Positions 8,292 to 16,571 of a stretch of DNA of 64,000 nt are shown here, piece by piece. Each line of letters opens with the position of its first letter. The first letter of the stretch is position 1. Origin of the DNA: Streptomyces macrolidinus (GTDB lineage Bacteria > Actinomycetota > Actinomycetes > Streptomycetales > Streptomycetaceae). The translations under genes were made by a program, and so were the position numbers. Below the pieces are notes generated by a model. That model did not search any database. It saw only the letters and a program-made list of their open reading frames with translations, and had not been told where the DNA came from. Where the stretch lies: NCBI RefSeq assembly GCF_023887685.1, contig NZ_JAMWMR010000010.1:107755-171754 (forward strand), given 5' to 3'.

Positions 8292-9452
8292 TCACGCCAG
8301 TGACGTCCGTACCGCCCGTACCAGCGCCTGTGCCCGCGGGTCCGCCGTCACGCTCGTACGGAAGCCGTTCGTGACATAGCCGAACGCGATGCCCGACTCG
8401 GGGTCGGCGAAGCCGAGGGGGCCGCCGCGGCCGGGGTGGCCGAAGGAGCCGGGGCCGAGGAGCGGGGACGCGCCGCTGTGGAGCATGTAGCCGAGGCCGA
8501 AACGCATGGGGAGGATCAGGACGCGGTCGGGGCCCACCGAGGCCTCCGCGCGGGCCCGTTCCAGCGTCCGGGGTGTGAACAGCCGTACGCCGTCCACCTC
8601 TCCGGCCAGCGCCGCGTAGAAGCGCGCGAGGCCGTCGGCCGTCATGATGCCGTTCGCGGCGGACAGGGCGGCGGCACGGTAGGCGGGGTCGTTCTCGTCG
8701 GGCAGCGGGGTGATCACGGCGTAGGCGCGGCGGGTCAGGCTCGTGGGGTCGGCGTACGCGTCGGCGACCGCCCGCTTGGGGCGCAGCCGCAGGGCGCCGC
8801 TGTTCTCGGCCGGGGTCTTGAGGGGGCCGACCCGGCCCGCCCGCCAGGCCTCGGCCTCGGGCAGGCCGACCCACAGGTCCAGGCCCAGCGGCTCCGCGAT
8901 CTCGGTGGCGATCCACGCGCCGATCGAGCGGCCCGTGACACGGCGTACCAGCTCGCCGGTCAGCCAACTGTAGGTGTGCGCGTGGTAGCCGTGGTCCGTG
9001 CCGGGCTCCCAGGCGGGGGGCTGCGCGGCCAGCACGGCGGCGGCGAAGTCGGGGTCGATCGCCTCGGCGGGGGTGAGCGGGCGGTCGAGGGCCGGTACGC
9101 CCGCGCGGTGCGCGAGCAGATGCCACACCAGCGCGCGTTCCTTGCCGTGCGCCTTGAACTCGGGCCAGTAGTGGCCGACCGGCGCGTCCAGGTCCAGTTC
9201 GCCGCGCTCGGCCAGCATCAGCAGGACGGCCGCGGCCACCCCCTTGGTCGCCGAGTGCACGATCTGCGCGGTGCCCTGCTCCCAGGGTGCCGTGCCGTCG
9301 ATGTCCCGGGTCCCGCCCCACAGGTCCACGACCTTGCGCCCGTGGCGGTACACCGCGACCGCCGCCCCGCGCTCCCCCAGCGTCTCGAAGTTCCGTACGA
9401 ACGCTTCCCTGACCGGCTCGAAGCCCTCGGCCACCATGCCGTTCACGTCCAC
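8292..9452 (-). CDS. Beta-lactamase-family serine hydrolase (EstB/class C-like)
   Basis: This protein of about 386 aa belongs to the serine beta-lactamase/DD-peptidase fold family, with SxxK in VHSATKGVAAAV and the second catalytic tyrosine in HTYSWLTGELV. The third motif region is GSFGHPGRGG, as in EstB-type esterases that replace KTG with HxG. No signal peptide is evident, so it is probably a cytoplasmic esterase or amidase. GTG 9452 (VDVNGMVAEGF) is chosen by analogy with relatives; the frame is open to ATG 9491. It faces the DUF1876 gene across a terminator. Confidence 0.83.
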   Translation of the reverse strand: MDVNGMVAEGFEPVREAFVRNFETLGERGAAVAVYRHGRKVVDLWGGTRDIDGTAPWEQGTAQIVHSATKGVAAAVLLMLAERGELDLDAPVGHYWPEFKAHGKERALVWHLLAHRAGVPALDRPLTPAEAIDPDFAAAVLAAQPPAWEPGTDHGYHAHTYSWLTGELVRRVTGRSIGAWIATEIAEPLGLDLWVGLPEAEAWRAGRVGPLKTPAENSGALRLRPKRAVADAYADPTSLTRRAYAVITPLPDENDPAYRAAALSAANGIMTADGLARFYAALAGEVDGVRLFTPRTLERARAEASVGPDRVLILPMRFGLGYMLHSGASPLLGPGSFGHPGRGGPLGFADPESGIAFGYVTNGFRTSVTADPRAQALVRAVRTSLA

Positions 9453-9536
9453 GCCCGTCCGCCCTTCATTTGTCGACAGTGAGTGCAACACGCACCCGGC
9501 GCCGTCGATTCCGCGGGGCCCGGTGGGCGTCGGGCG

Positions 9537-10322
9537 TCACCGCCCGCCCGTGCTCGTCGCGACGGTGCGGGGGTCGAAGCCGAAGGGCAGTTCCAGGCGG
9601 TGGGCGCGCATCAGCGTGTCGTCGGCGAGCAGGTCGGCGGTCTTCCCGTCGGCCGCGATCACGCCGTCGCTGAGGATCAGCGAGCGCGGGCACAGCTCCA
9701 GCGCGTAGGGCAGGTCGTGCGTGACCATGAGGACGGTGACGTCCAACGACCGCAGGATGTCGGCGAGTTCGCGGCGCGAGGCGGGGTCGAGGTTGGACGA
9801 CGGCTCGTCCAGGACGAGGATCTCCGGCTCCATGGCGAGGACGGTCGCGACGGCCACCCGGCGCCGCTGGCCGAAGGAGAGGTGGTGCGGCGGGCGGTCC
9901 TTGAACTCCGTCATGCCGACGAGGCCGAGCGCCTTGTCGACGCGGGCCTCCAGCTCGGCGCCCTTGAGACCGGCCGCGGCGGGTCCGAAGGCCACGTCCT
10001 CGCGGACGGTCGGCATGAAGAGCTGGTCGTCCGGGTCCTGGAAGACGATGCCGACGCGGCGGCGGATCTCGGCCATGTGCTGCTTGCCGACGGGGAGCCC
10101 GGCGACGGTCACCGTGCCGGTGCCGCCGCTCAGGATGCCGTTGAGGTGCAGCACGAGCGTCGTCTTCCCGGCGCCGTTCGGGCCGAGCAGGGCGACCCGC
10201 TCGCCGCGCTCGATACGGAAGTCGACGCCGAAGAGGGCCTGGTGGCCGTCGGGGTAGGCGAAGGCCAGGTGGGTCACGTCGAGCGAGGGCGGCGAAGAGG
10301 TCACGGCGGTCACAGGGTCCAT
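9537..10322 (-). CDS. ECF transporter ATP-binding subunit for Ni/Co (CbiO/NikO type)
   Basis: This 261-aa ABC ATPase has Walker A GPNGAGKTT, Q-loop FQDPDDQLF (typical of cobalt/nickel ECF ATPases), signature LSFGQRRRVA, Walker B ILVLDEP and switch THD. It energises uptake by the membrane proteins encoded upstream. ATG 10322 overlaps the CbiQ stop by 13 nt. A GTG at 10313 that forms a GTGA overlap with that stop is an equally plausible start. It is the last gene of a three-gene cbiM-cbiQ-cbiO operon. Confidence 0.9.
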   Translation of the reverse strand: MDPVTAVTSSPPSLDVTHLAFAYPDGHQALFGVDFRIERGERVALLGPNGAGKTTLVLHLNGILSGGTGTVTVAGLPVGKQHMAEIRRRVGIVFQDPDDQLFMPTVREDVAFGPAAAGLKGAELEARVDKALGLVGMTEFKDRPPHHLSFGQRRRVAVATVLAMEPEILVLDEPSSNLDPASRRELADILRSLDVTVLMVTHDLPYALELCPRSLILSDGVIAADGKTADLLADDTLMRAHRLELPFGFDPRTVATSTGGR

Positions 10323-11107
10323 CCCAGCAGGCAGACGACGAGGGCGGCGAGGGGCAGGGTCAGGGCGTACGACCACTGGGCGCGGGAGGCGGTCACCTCG
10401 TCGATGACCGGCATCGCACCGGCGTAGCCGCGGCTGACCATGGCCAGGTGGACGCGCTCGCCGCGCTCGTAGGAGCGGATGAAGAGCGCGCCCGCGGACT
10501 TCGCGAGCACGCCCCAGTGGCGGATGCCGCGGGCCTCGAAGCCGCGCGACTCCCGGGCGATCCGCATCCGCCGCATCTCGTCGGTGATGACATCGCCGTA
10601 GCGGATCATGAACGAGGCGATCTGCACGAGGAGCGGCGGCAGCTTGAGCCGCTGCAACCCGAGGAGCAGCGCGCGCAGTTCGGTGGTCGAGGCGAGCAGG
10701 ACGGAGGCGGCGACGCCGAGGGTGCCCTTGGCGAGGACGTTCCAGGCGCCCCACAGTCCGCTGACGCTCAGCGAGAGCCCGAGGACGTCGACCCGTTCGC
10801 CCTCCGCGACGAACGGCATGAGGACCGCGAAGGCGACGAACGGGATCTCGATCAGCAGCCGCCGCAGCAGGAACCCCGCCGGGACCCGGGCCACGTACGC
10901 GACGATGCCGAGCAGGACGGCGTACAGCGCGAACGCCCACATCGCCTCGCGCGGCGTCGAGACCACCACGACGACGAAGGCGAAGGTGGCCGCGAGCTTG
11001 GTGTGCGGCGGCAGCCCGTGGACGGGTGAGTGCCCGTGCCGGTAGAGCTTGTGGGCTCCCCCACGCTCGAATTCACTCACGCGGGAGGTACCCCCACCGG
11101 CTCCCAC
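10310..11107 (-). CDS. ECF transporter transmembrane T-component (CbiQ/NikQ type)
   Basis: This 265-aa membrane protein carries the CbiQ signatures HSPVHGLPPHTKL near the N-terminus and the coupling helix region RESRGFEARG...HLAMVSRGYAG that contacts the ATPase. It has about five to six transmembrane helices. The start is taken as GTG 11107, 1 nt after the upstream stop. With this start, residues 5-18 (GGTSRVSEFERGGA) come from a small palindromic repeat lodged in frame after MGAG. A GTG at 11080 is an alternative start. Confidence 0.88.
   Translation of the reverse strand: MGAGGGTSRVSEFERGGAHKLYRHGHSPVHGLPPHTKLAATFAFVVVVVSTPREAMWAFALYAVLLGIVAYVARVPAGFLLRRLLIEIPFVAFAVLMPFVAEGERVDVLGLSLSVSGLWGAWNVLAKGTLGVAASVLLASTTELRALLLGLQRLKLPPLLVQIASFMIRYGDVITDEMRRMRIARESRGFEARGIRHWGVLAKSAGALFIRSYERGERVHLAMVSRGYAGAMPVIDEVTASRAQWSYALTLPLAALVVCLLGWTL
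11054..11095. repeat. Palindromic repeat inserted in frame in cbiQ
   Basis: A 42-bp segment reading CTCCCCCACGCTCGA...GCGGGAGGTACCCCC resembles the short palindromic elements at 5281-5313 and 59751-59786. It adds exactly 14 codons near the start of the CbiQ gene and keeps the frame. The family resemblance is by eye. Confidence 0.55.
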
Positions 11108-11108
11108 G

Positions 11109-12143
11109 TCAGCCGACCTGCGCGGGCTCGCCCGTACGACGGCGGCGCACCACCCAGAACACCGTGCTGCCCGCGACGACGGTGACGCCGACGCCGATCG
11201 CGCCCGCGAGACCGCCGGAGAGACGGGCGTTGCGGACGTCCTTGACGCCGTAGTCGGCGAGCGGCGAGTCGGCGCTCGCGTGCTCCTCGGCCTTCTTGTC
11301 GATGCCCTGGTCGGCGGCGACCTTCTCCAGGCCGTCGGGGCTGGCGGAGGCGTAGAAGCTGACGAACCCGGCGAGGACGAGGGAGGTGACGAGTCCGGTG
11401 GCCCACAGCTTGCGGTGGGACCGGGCGGCGACGGGCGCGGGCTCGGCGACGGGCGCGTCGACCAACTCGCCGTCGACGCGCAGCTTGAGGCGCTGCTGCA
11501 GGCCGCGGGCGCCGTGGACGAGGTCGGGCCGTACGGCGATGACGGCGCCCACGGTCAGGGCGGTGATCGCGGCTTCGCCGATGCCGATGAGGACGTGGAC
11601 GCCGATCATCGCGGTGGCGACCTTGCCGATCGAGACGTCGGTGGTGCCGCCGAGCGCGTAGATCAGCGTGAAGGCGAGGGCGGCGGCCGGGACGGAGAGC
11701 AGGGCGGCGACGAAGGAGGCGACGGTGACGGAACGGCGGGTGCGCGGGAGCACCTTGACCAGGCCGCGGAAGACGGCGTAGGCGACGACGGTCGTCACGA
11801 TCGCCATGTCGGTGATGTTGACGCCGAGCGCGGTGAGGCCGCCGTCGGCGAAGAGGATGCCCTGCATGAGGAGGACGACGGAGACGCACAGGACCCCGGT
11901 GCAGGGCCCCACGAGAATGGCGGCAAGCGCCCCGCCGAGCAGATGTCCGCTGGTCCCGGCGGCGACGGGGAAGTTCAGCATCTGGACGGCGAAGATGAAC
12001 GCGGCGACGAGACCGGCGAGCGGCGCCGTGCGCTCGTCGAGTTCGCGCCGGGCGCCCTTGAGGCTGACAGCCAGGGCACCCGCGGCGACTACTCCGGTCG
12101 CGGCGGATATGGGGGCGTTGATGAATCCGTCGGGCACATGCAC
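11109..12143 (-). CDS. ECF Ni/Co transporter substrate-binding subunit, CbiM-CbiN fusion
   Basis: This 344-aa membrane protein starts with the hallmark MHVPDGFI, whose N-terminal amine and His residues coordinate the metal in CbiM/NikM proteins. CbiM helices continue to about residue 215. A C-terminal part has a TM helix, the conserved SPDGLEKVA (PDGLE domain, CbiN-like) and a last TM (LAGAIGVGVTVVAGSTVFWVV). It is the first gene of the operon. A 17-bp inverted repeat of Nur-box type lies 20 bp upstream of the start, which favours nickel rather than cobalt as the physiological substrate. Confidence 0.92.
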   Translation of the reverse strand: MHVPDGFINAPISAATGVVAAGALAVSLKGARRELDERTAPLAGLVAAFIFAVQMLNFPVAAGTSGHLLGGALAAILVGPCTGVLCVSVVLLMQGILFADGGLTALGVNITDMAIVTTVVAYAVFRGLVKVLPRTRRSVTVASFVAALLSVPAAALAFTLIYALGGTTDVSIGKVATAMIGVHVLIGIGEAAITALTVGAVIAVRPDLVHGARGLQQRLKLRVDGELVDAPVAEPAPVAARSHRKLWATGLVTSLVLAGFVSFYASASPDGLEKVAADQGIDKKAEEHASADSPLADYGVKDVRNARLSGGLAGAIGVGVTVVAGSTVFWVVRRRRTGEPAQVG

Positions 12144-12163
12144 CGTACGAGGATACCCGCTTA

Positions 12164-12180
12164 TTGCGAACCATTCGCAA
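12164..12180. promoter_or_regulatory. Nur-box-like operator upstream of the Ni/Co transporter
   Basis: TTGCGA-ACCAT-TCGCAA is a perfect 6-5-6 inverted repeat. It matches, as I recall it, the Streptomyces Nur consensus (TTGCAA-N5-TTGCAA) in spacing and in the TTGC/GCAA ends. It lies 20 bp before the CbiM start, where a bound repressor would block transcription. This is the expected arrangement for nickel-repressed uptake genes. Confidence 0.7.
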
Positions 12181-12315
12181 GAGCGAGTCGCACCCCCGCA
12201 ACGACAGTCGCGCGACAGGAGGCCGGCTTCATCCCGTTATGCGACATTGAAGGGGCGGCGGATTTCGACGACGCTGCTGCGACATGCCGCGTCGACACGC
12301 GTGAGGAGCGGTCCC

Positions 12316-12657
12316 ATGTCCGTTGTCGAACAGTACGCACGAGCCCACGTCGTCACGGACTCCCCGGACACTCCGGACGCGATCCCCGTCCTCCTGCGCT
12401 ACGACCCGAGCACCGACCCCCTCTCCGTCCGCATCGGCCTGCCCGGCCCCCAGGAGTGGGCACTCTCCCGAGACCTCCTGGAGGAGGGCCTGCGCGCCCC
12501 GGCCCGCAAGGACGACATCAGCATCTGGCCGTGCGGCCGGGTCCAGGCGGTGGTCGAGTTCCACTCACCGGCGGGGGTGGAGGTGGTGCAGTTCGAATCC
12601 CAGACCCTGCTGCGCTTCCTGCGCCGGACCTACTTGGCCGGGACCACGAATCACTGA
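12316..12657 (+). CDS. ssgE: SsgA-like sporulation/cell-division protein
   Basis: This 113-aa protein is a complete SsgA-like (SALP) domain: PVLLRYDPSTDPLSVRIG, WALSRDLLEEGL and the conserved DISIWP followed by a valine-rich strand ending FLRRTYL. SALPs are actinomycete-specific and guide septation and spore-wall remodelling. ATG 12316 lies 8 nt after a GAGGAG-like site (12302-12308). The symbol ssgE is proposed because, from memory, ssgE (SCO3158) sits next to the PBP pair and cobalt transporter in S. coelicolor; the paralogue assignment is tentative. Confidence 0.72.
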   Translation: MSVVEQYARAHVVTDSPDTPDAIPVLLRYDPSTDPLSVRIGLPGPQEWALSRDLLEEGLRAPARKDDISIWPCGRVQAVVEFHSPAGVEVVQFESQTLLRFLRRTYLAGTTNH

Positions 12658-12776
12658 ACAACGACACCGACAGACTCATCACCTCTAAGAGTGACGATTC
12701 CCAATTGAGCTGGATTTAGGACTAGTTGCCTGTCATATGCTCGCCGCTGTTCACCTCGAAAGGAACAGCGCAGGCA

Positions 12777-13303
12777 ATGGTCAGCTCTCAACACGAAGCC
12801 CTGCACCGGATCTTCCACGAAGATCCCGGCTTTCTCGGACGCGCCTTACGGGTAATCGGTCTCCCGTTCGATACTCCGGCCGCAACCGCAGAATTCCCGA
12901 CCGACTGTCCGTAGCCGTGAAGGGCCTTGAGGTCTCCGATCCGGAGGCCGCGACGAGGTACGTAGAACTCACCGCCCAGGGCCTGGGCGAGAAGACCCGG
13001 GCCATCGAAATCTGGAGGCAGCTCGTGGCCATCGACACTTCCTTCTTCGTCTCTGCGCTGTCCGAAGAGATCCGGGACCAGGGCCGCGCCGAAGGCCGTA
13101 CTGAAGGCCGCAGCGAAGCCGGCGCCGCCGGCGTCCTCCGCATCCTCGACCTCCGCTCCGTCCCCCTCACCGACGCCGACCGCGAGCGCGTCACCTCCTG
13201 CAAGGACCTCGACACCCTCGCTCGCTGGTTCGACCGTGCCATCACCGCCGAATCCGCCGCCGAGGTGTTCGCGGACGACGGCTCCGGCGACGCGGAGAAC
13301 TGA
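12777..13303 (+). pseudogene. Decayed Rpn/transposase-like hypothetical gene with large internal deletion
   Basis: The 5' piece (ATG 12777) reads MVSSQHEALHRIFHEDPGF and stops at 12914. In another frame from about 12915, a C-terminal piece reads YVELTAQGLGEKTRAIEIWRQL, then SFFVSALSEEIRDQGRAEGR, then VTSCKDLDTLARWFDRA. Both pieces match, from memory, opposite ends of one abundant Streptomyces hypothetical family of about 290 aa; the middle of about 150 aa is missing and the frames disagree. The gene is therefore interpreted as a deletion remnant. The C-terminal part alone could still be expressed. It faces the MMPL gene across a terminator. Confidence 0.7.
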
Positions 13304-13315
13304 GCACACACGAAA

Positions 13316-13346
13316 GGGCGCCCCACCCGTCGCAGGTGAGGCGCCC
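13316..13346. terminator. Stem-loop between convergent genes
   Basis: GGGCGCCCCACC (13316-13327) pairs with GGTGAGGCGCCC (13335-13346) with one mismatch and a 7-nt loop. It can terminate transcription from both sides. Confidence 0.65.
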
Positions 13347-13372
13347 CTCGCGTTCCATTCAAGCGGTGGGCG

Positions 13373-15592
13373 TCACGCCCGCACCAACTCCCGGTCCTGG
13401 TCCGCATCCGGGTCCGTCGCGGTGGACGTCAGGGCCTCGCCCTCCACGTCCACGTTCGGCAGGGCGCGGTCCAGCCACTTCGGCAGCCACCAGGCCTTCT
13501 CGCCCAGCAGGGCCAGGACCGCCGGGACGATCGCCATGCGGACCACGAACGCGTCGAAGAAGACGGCGATCGCGAGGCCGAAGCCGATCATCTTGACCAT
13601 CGACTCGCTGGAGCCGATGAAGCCGGAGAACACCGCGATCATGATGACGGCCGCGGCCGTCACCACCCGCGCCCCGTGCCGGAAGCCGGTCACGACCGCT
13701 TGCCCGGGGTTCTCGCCGTGGACGTACGCCTCGCGCATCCGGGTCACGAGGAAGACCTCGTAGTCCATCGCCAGGCCGAAGACCACGCCCACCATGAAGA
13801 TCGGCATCATCGACATGATCGGGCCCGTCTCCTCGACGCCCATCAGGCCGGAGAGCCAGCCCCACTGGAACACCGCGACCACCGCGCCGAGCGCGGCGAG
13901 CACCGAGAGCAGAAAGCCGAGCGCCGCCTTCAGCGGGACCAGGATCGAGCGGAAGACCACGATCAGCAGCAGGAACGCGAGGCCCACGACGAGCGCCAGA
14001 TACGGCAGCAGCGCGTCGTTCAGCTTCTGCGAGACGTCGATGTTCATCGCCGTCGACCCCGTGACCAGCAGCTTCGCGTCCGTGTCCGCGGTGATCCCGG
14101 CGCCCGCGGCGCGGATGTCGTGCACCAGGTCCTCGGTGGTGGTCGAGGACGGCTTGGAGCCGGGGACGACCGTGACCACGGCCGTGTCACCGGCCTTGTT
14201 GTACGCCGCCGGGGTCACCGTCACGACGTTCTTCAGGCCCTTGATCTCGTCCGTCACCGTGGTGACGGCGCCCTTCGGGTCGTCACTCGCCTTCGCGTCG
14301 ACCACGACCATCAGCGGGCCGTTGACGCCGGGGCCGAAGTTGTCCGAGAGCAGGTCGTAGACGCGGCGCTGCGTCGTGGACGTCGGCTGGGCGCCGTCGT
14401 CCGGCAGGCCCAGCGTCAGCGAGGCCACCGGGACGGCCGCCGCGCCGAGGCCGAGGACACCGAGCAGCAGGACGGCGATCGGGCGGCGCACGACGAAGCT
14501 CGCCCAGCGCGTGCCCATGTTCGGCTTGGCCGCCTGCTGCGCGGCAGCGGCCCGGCCCCCGCCCAGCAGCCTGCTCTTCTCACCGGCCGGCTTGACCTTG
14601 CGGCCCGCGTAGCCGAGCAGCGCCGGGATCATCGTCAGGGCGATCAGGACCGCGATGGCGACCGTGCCCGCCGCGGCCACACCCATCTTCGTGAGCATCG
14701 GGATGTTCACGACCGCGAGGCCGACCAGCGCGATCACCACGGTCAGGCCCGCGAAGACCACCGCGGAGCCCGCCGTGCCGACCGCCCGTCCCGCCGCCTC
14801 CTCGCGCTCCCGGCCCTCGGCCAGTTCCGCCCGGTAGCGGGAGACGATGAACAGCGCGTAGTCGATGCCGACCGCGAGACCGATCATCATCGCCAGCGTC
14901 GAGGTGGTCGAGCCCAGGTCCAGCGCCTTGGCCAGCGCGGTGATGGAGGAGACGCCGATACCGACGCCGATCAGGGCCGTCAGCAACGGCAGTCCGGCCG
15001 CGACCAGCGAGCCGAAGGTGATGACGAGGACAAGGGCGGCGATCGCGATACCGATGATCTCCGTCGCGCCCGTCTCGGGCATGGCCATCAGCGCGTCACC
15101 GCCGACCTCGACGGTCAGCCCGCCGTCCCGGGCGTCCTGCGCGGCCGACTTCAGGGCGTCGCGGGAGGAGTCCTTCAGCTCCATCCCGGAGACCTTGTAC
15201 GTCACCTGCGCATAGGCGGTGGTGCCGTCCTTGCTGATGGCGTGCGCGGCGAACGGGTCGACGACATTGGCGACTTCGGAGCCGCCGCTCAGTTCCTTGA
15301 CGGTCTTCTCGACGACCGCCTTGCTGTCCCCGGCGGTCACCGTCGCACCGTCCGGCGCCTTGAAGACGACACGTGCGGTGGCCCCGTTGGGGGTCATCCC
15401 GGGGAATCGTTCCTTCAGCAGGTCGAAGGCCTGCTGGGCCTCCGTGCCGGGGATGGAGAACGAAGCGGAGCCCGCGGCGGGGGCGTTGGCGGCGCCGACG
15501 CCCGCGAGCGTCAGCAGCGCCACCCAGACGAGGGCGACGAAGTGCCGTCGCCTGAAGGCGAGTCGGCCCAGTCGATAGAGGAATGTGGCCAC
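13373..15592 (-). CDS. MMPL-family RND-type transporter
   Basis: This 739-aa protein has the duplicated MMPL layout. TM1 (near 16-36) is followed by a large extracytoplasmic loop, a TM bundle containing MMIGLAVGIDYALFIVSRYR, a second loop from about 370, and a second bundle with GVVFGLAMDYEVFLVTRMREAYVHG. The GIDYALF and AMDYEVF segments carry the conserved Asp-Tyr pairs for proton coupling. Family members export lipids, polyketides or antibiotics. It lies 160 bp downstream of a TetR gene in the same direction, so it is likely repressor-controlled. Confidence 0.92.
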   Translation of the reverse strand: MATFLYRLGRLAFRRRHFVALVWVALLTLAGVGAANAPAAGSASFSIPGTEAQQAFDLLKERFPGMTPNGATARVVFKAPDGATVTAGDSKAVVEKTVKELSGGSEVANVVDPFAAHAISKDGTTAYAQVTYKVSGMELKDSSRDALKSAAQDARDGGLTVEVGGDALMAMPETGATEIIGIAIAALVLVITFGSLVAAGLPLLTALIGVGIGVSSITALAKALDLGSTTSTLAMMIGLAVGIDYALFIVSRYRAELAEGREREEAAGRAVGTAGSAVVFAGLTVVIALVGLAVVNIPMLTKMGVAAAGTVAIAVLIALTMIPALLGYAGRKVKPAGEKSRLLGGGRAAAAQQAAKPNMGTRWASFVVRRPIAVLLLGVLGLGAAAVPVASLTLGLPDDGAQPTSTTQRRVYDLLSDNFGPGVNGPLMVVVDAKASDDPKGAVTTVTDEIKGLKNVVTVTPAAYNKAGDTAVVTVVPGSKPSSTTTEDLVHDIRAAGAGITADTDAKLLVTGSTAMNIDVSQKLNDALLPYLALVVGLAFLLLIVVFRSILVPLKAALGFLLSVLAALGAVVAVFQWGWLSGLMGVEETGPIMSMMPIFMVGVVFGLAMDYEVFLVTRMREAYVHGENPGQAVVTGFRHGARVVTAAAVIMIAVFSGFIGSSESMVKMIGFGLAIAVFFDAFVVRMAIVPAVLALLGEKAWWLPKWLDRALPNVDVEGEALTSTATDPDADQDRELVRA

Positions 15593-15699
15593 GAGGGCGT
15601 ACTCCCGGTCAGGTCGTGTGGTAGCAGGGCAGGGGTGATCAGCCCGACGGACGACGTGAGCGGTGACGTCAGGTGCTGGGCTTGCTGGGGGGACGTATC

Positions 15700-15755
15700 G
15701 GTGGTGCGGGTCAGGTGGTGCGGGTCAGGTGGTGCGTGTCAGGTAGTGCGTGTCA
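15700..15755. repeat. Four tandem 14-bp repeats over the 3' end of tetR
   Basis: Units of GGTGGTGCG(G/T)GTCA repeat four times (15700, 15714, 15728, 15742). The stop codon of the TetR gene is within the last unit. The remainder of the 160-bp gap to the MMPL gene holds no further structure I can see. Confidence 0.75.
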
Positions 15756-16385
15756 GGTGACGCGTACGCCGAGGGCGGGGAGGACCACGGCGTCGATGTA
15801 CGAGGTGAGGAAGGCCTGGGTCGGCGGCTGGTCGTCGAGCAGCATGCGGGTGGCGAACCCGCCGACCATCATGTGCAGGACGAAGTCCAGCGCCGGGCAG
15901 TCCGCCCGGATCTCGCCGCGGTCGACGGCCCGTTGGAGAACGCTCCGGGACTGCTCCATCTCCGGCCCCACGAGCTGCTCGCGGAAGGCCTGGCGCAGAT
16001 CGGGGTTGTGGTGGACCGCCATGGCGACGCCCCGCATCAGCGCGGAGTTCTGCGCCATCGTGCAGTCGTCCTCGTGCGCGATCAGCGCGAGCAGATCGCC
16101 CCGGAGCGAGCCTGTGTCGACCTCGTCGAGGCGACCCCGTTTGCCGCGCCGGATGGCCGTGACCACCAGCTCGGCCTTGCCGCCCCACTGGCGGTAGAGC
16201 GTCGCCTTGCTGGAGCGGGTACGGGCGGCCACGGCGTCCATCGTCAGGGCGTCGTAGCCGACTTCCCGAAGCAGGTCGAGCACGGCCCTGTACAACTCGG
16301 CCTCGCGCTCGGGCGTGATGCGGCTGCGGCGCCCGGTGAGCGCCGACTCGGCGGCCGGCGCCGCGCCCTTGGATGCCTCGGTCAT
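15753..16385 (-). CDS. TetR-family transcriptional regulator
   Basis: This 210-aa protein has an N-terminal TetR helix-turn-helix, with VGYDALTMDAVAARTRSSKATLYRQWGGK split by the recognition helix SSKATLYRQW (about residues 50-70). A C-terminal ligand domain of the TetR_C_16-like type follows. ATG 16385 follows a GGAAG-like site; the open frame extends to 16424. The gene precedes an MMPL exporter on the same strand and has a symmetric operator in its promoter region, so it likely represses itself and the exporter. Confidence 0.88.
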   Translation of the reverse strand: MTEASKGAAPAAESALTGRRSRITPEREAELYRAVLDLLREVGYDALTMDAVAARTRSSKATLYRQWGGKAELVVTAIRRGKRGRLDEVDTGSLRGDLLALIAHEDDCTMAQNSALMRGVAMAVHHNPDLRQAFREQLVGPEMEQSRSVLQRAVDRGEIRADCPALDFVLHMMVGGFATRMLLDDQPPTQAFLTSYIDAVVLPALGVRVT

Positions 16386-16475
16386 GTCACTTCCGCCTCT
16401 CCCCGGCCGCGCCCGGGGCGACAAGACCCGGCACGGCTTCGCACGTCTGAGACGATACCCCTCGCCCTCAGCGAA

Positions 16476-16490
16476 ACGAAACCGTTTCGT
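16476..16490. promoter_or_regulatory. Candidate TetR operator
   Basis: ACGAAAC-C-GTTTCGT is a perfect 15-bp palindrome in the gap between divergent tetR (start 16385) and the Tricorn gene (start 16572). A preceding partial copy (CGAAACG) extends the symmetry. This is the usual size and location of a TetR self-regulatory site. Confidence 0.6.
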
Positions 16491-16571
16491 ACGTGTCCTG
16501 CATCACGAGCCCTGCCCATGCTCCCGGGCGCGGCGGGCGCCGAGTTGCCGTGGCCCGTTCGGAGGAAAAGC

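Noticed and set aside
15700..15755. Tandem repeats as a CRISPR array
   Set aside because: Units are directly adjacent, only 14 bp long and have no spacers; no cas genes are present.
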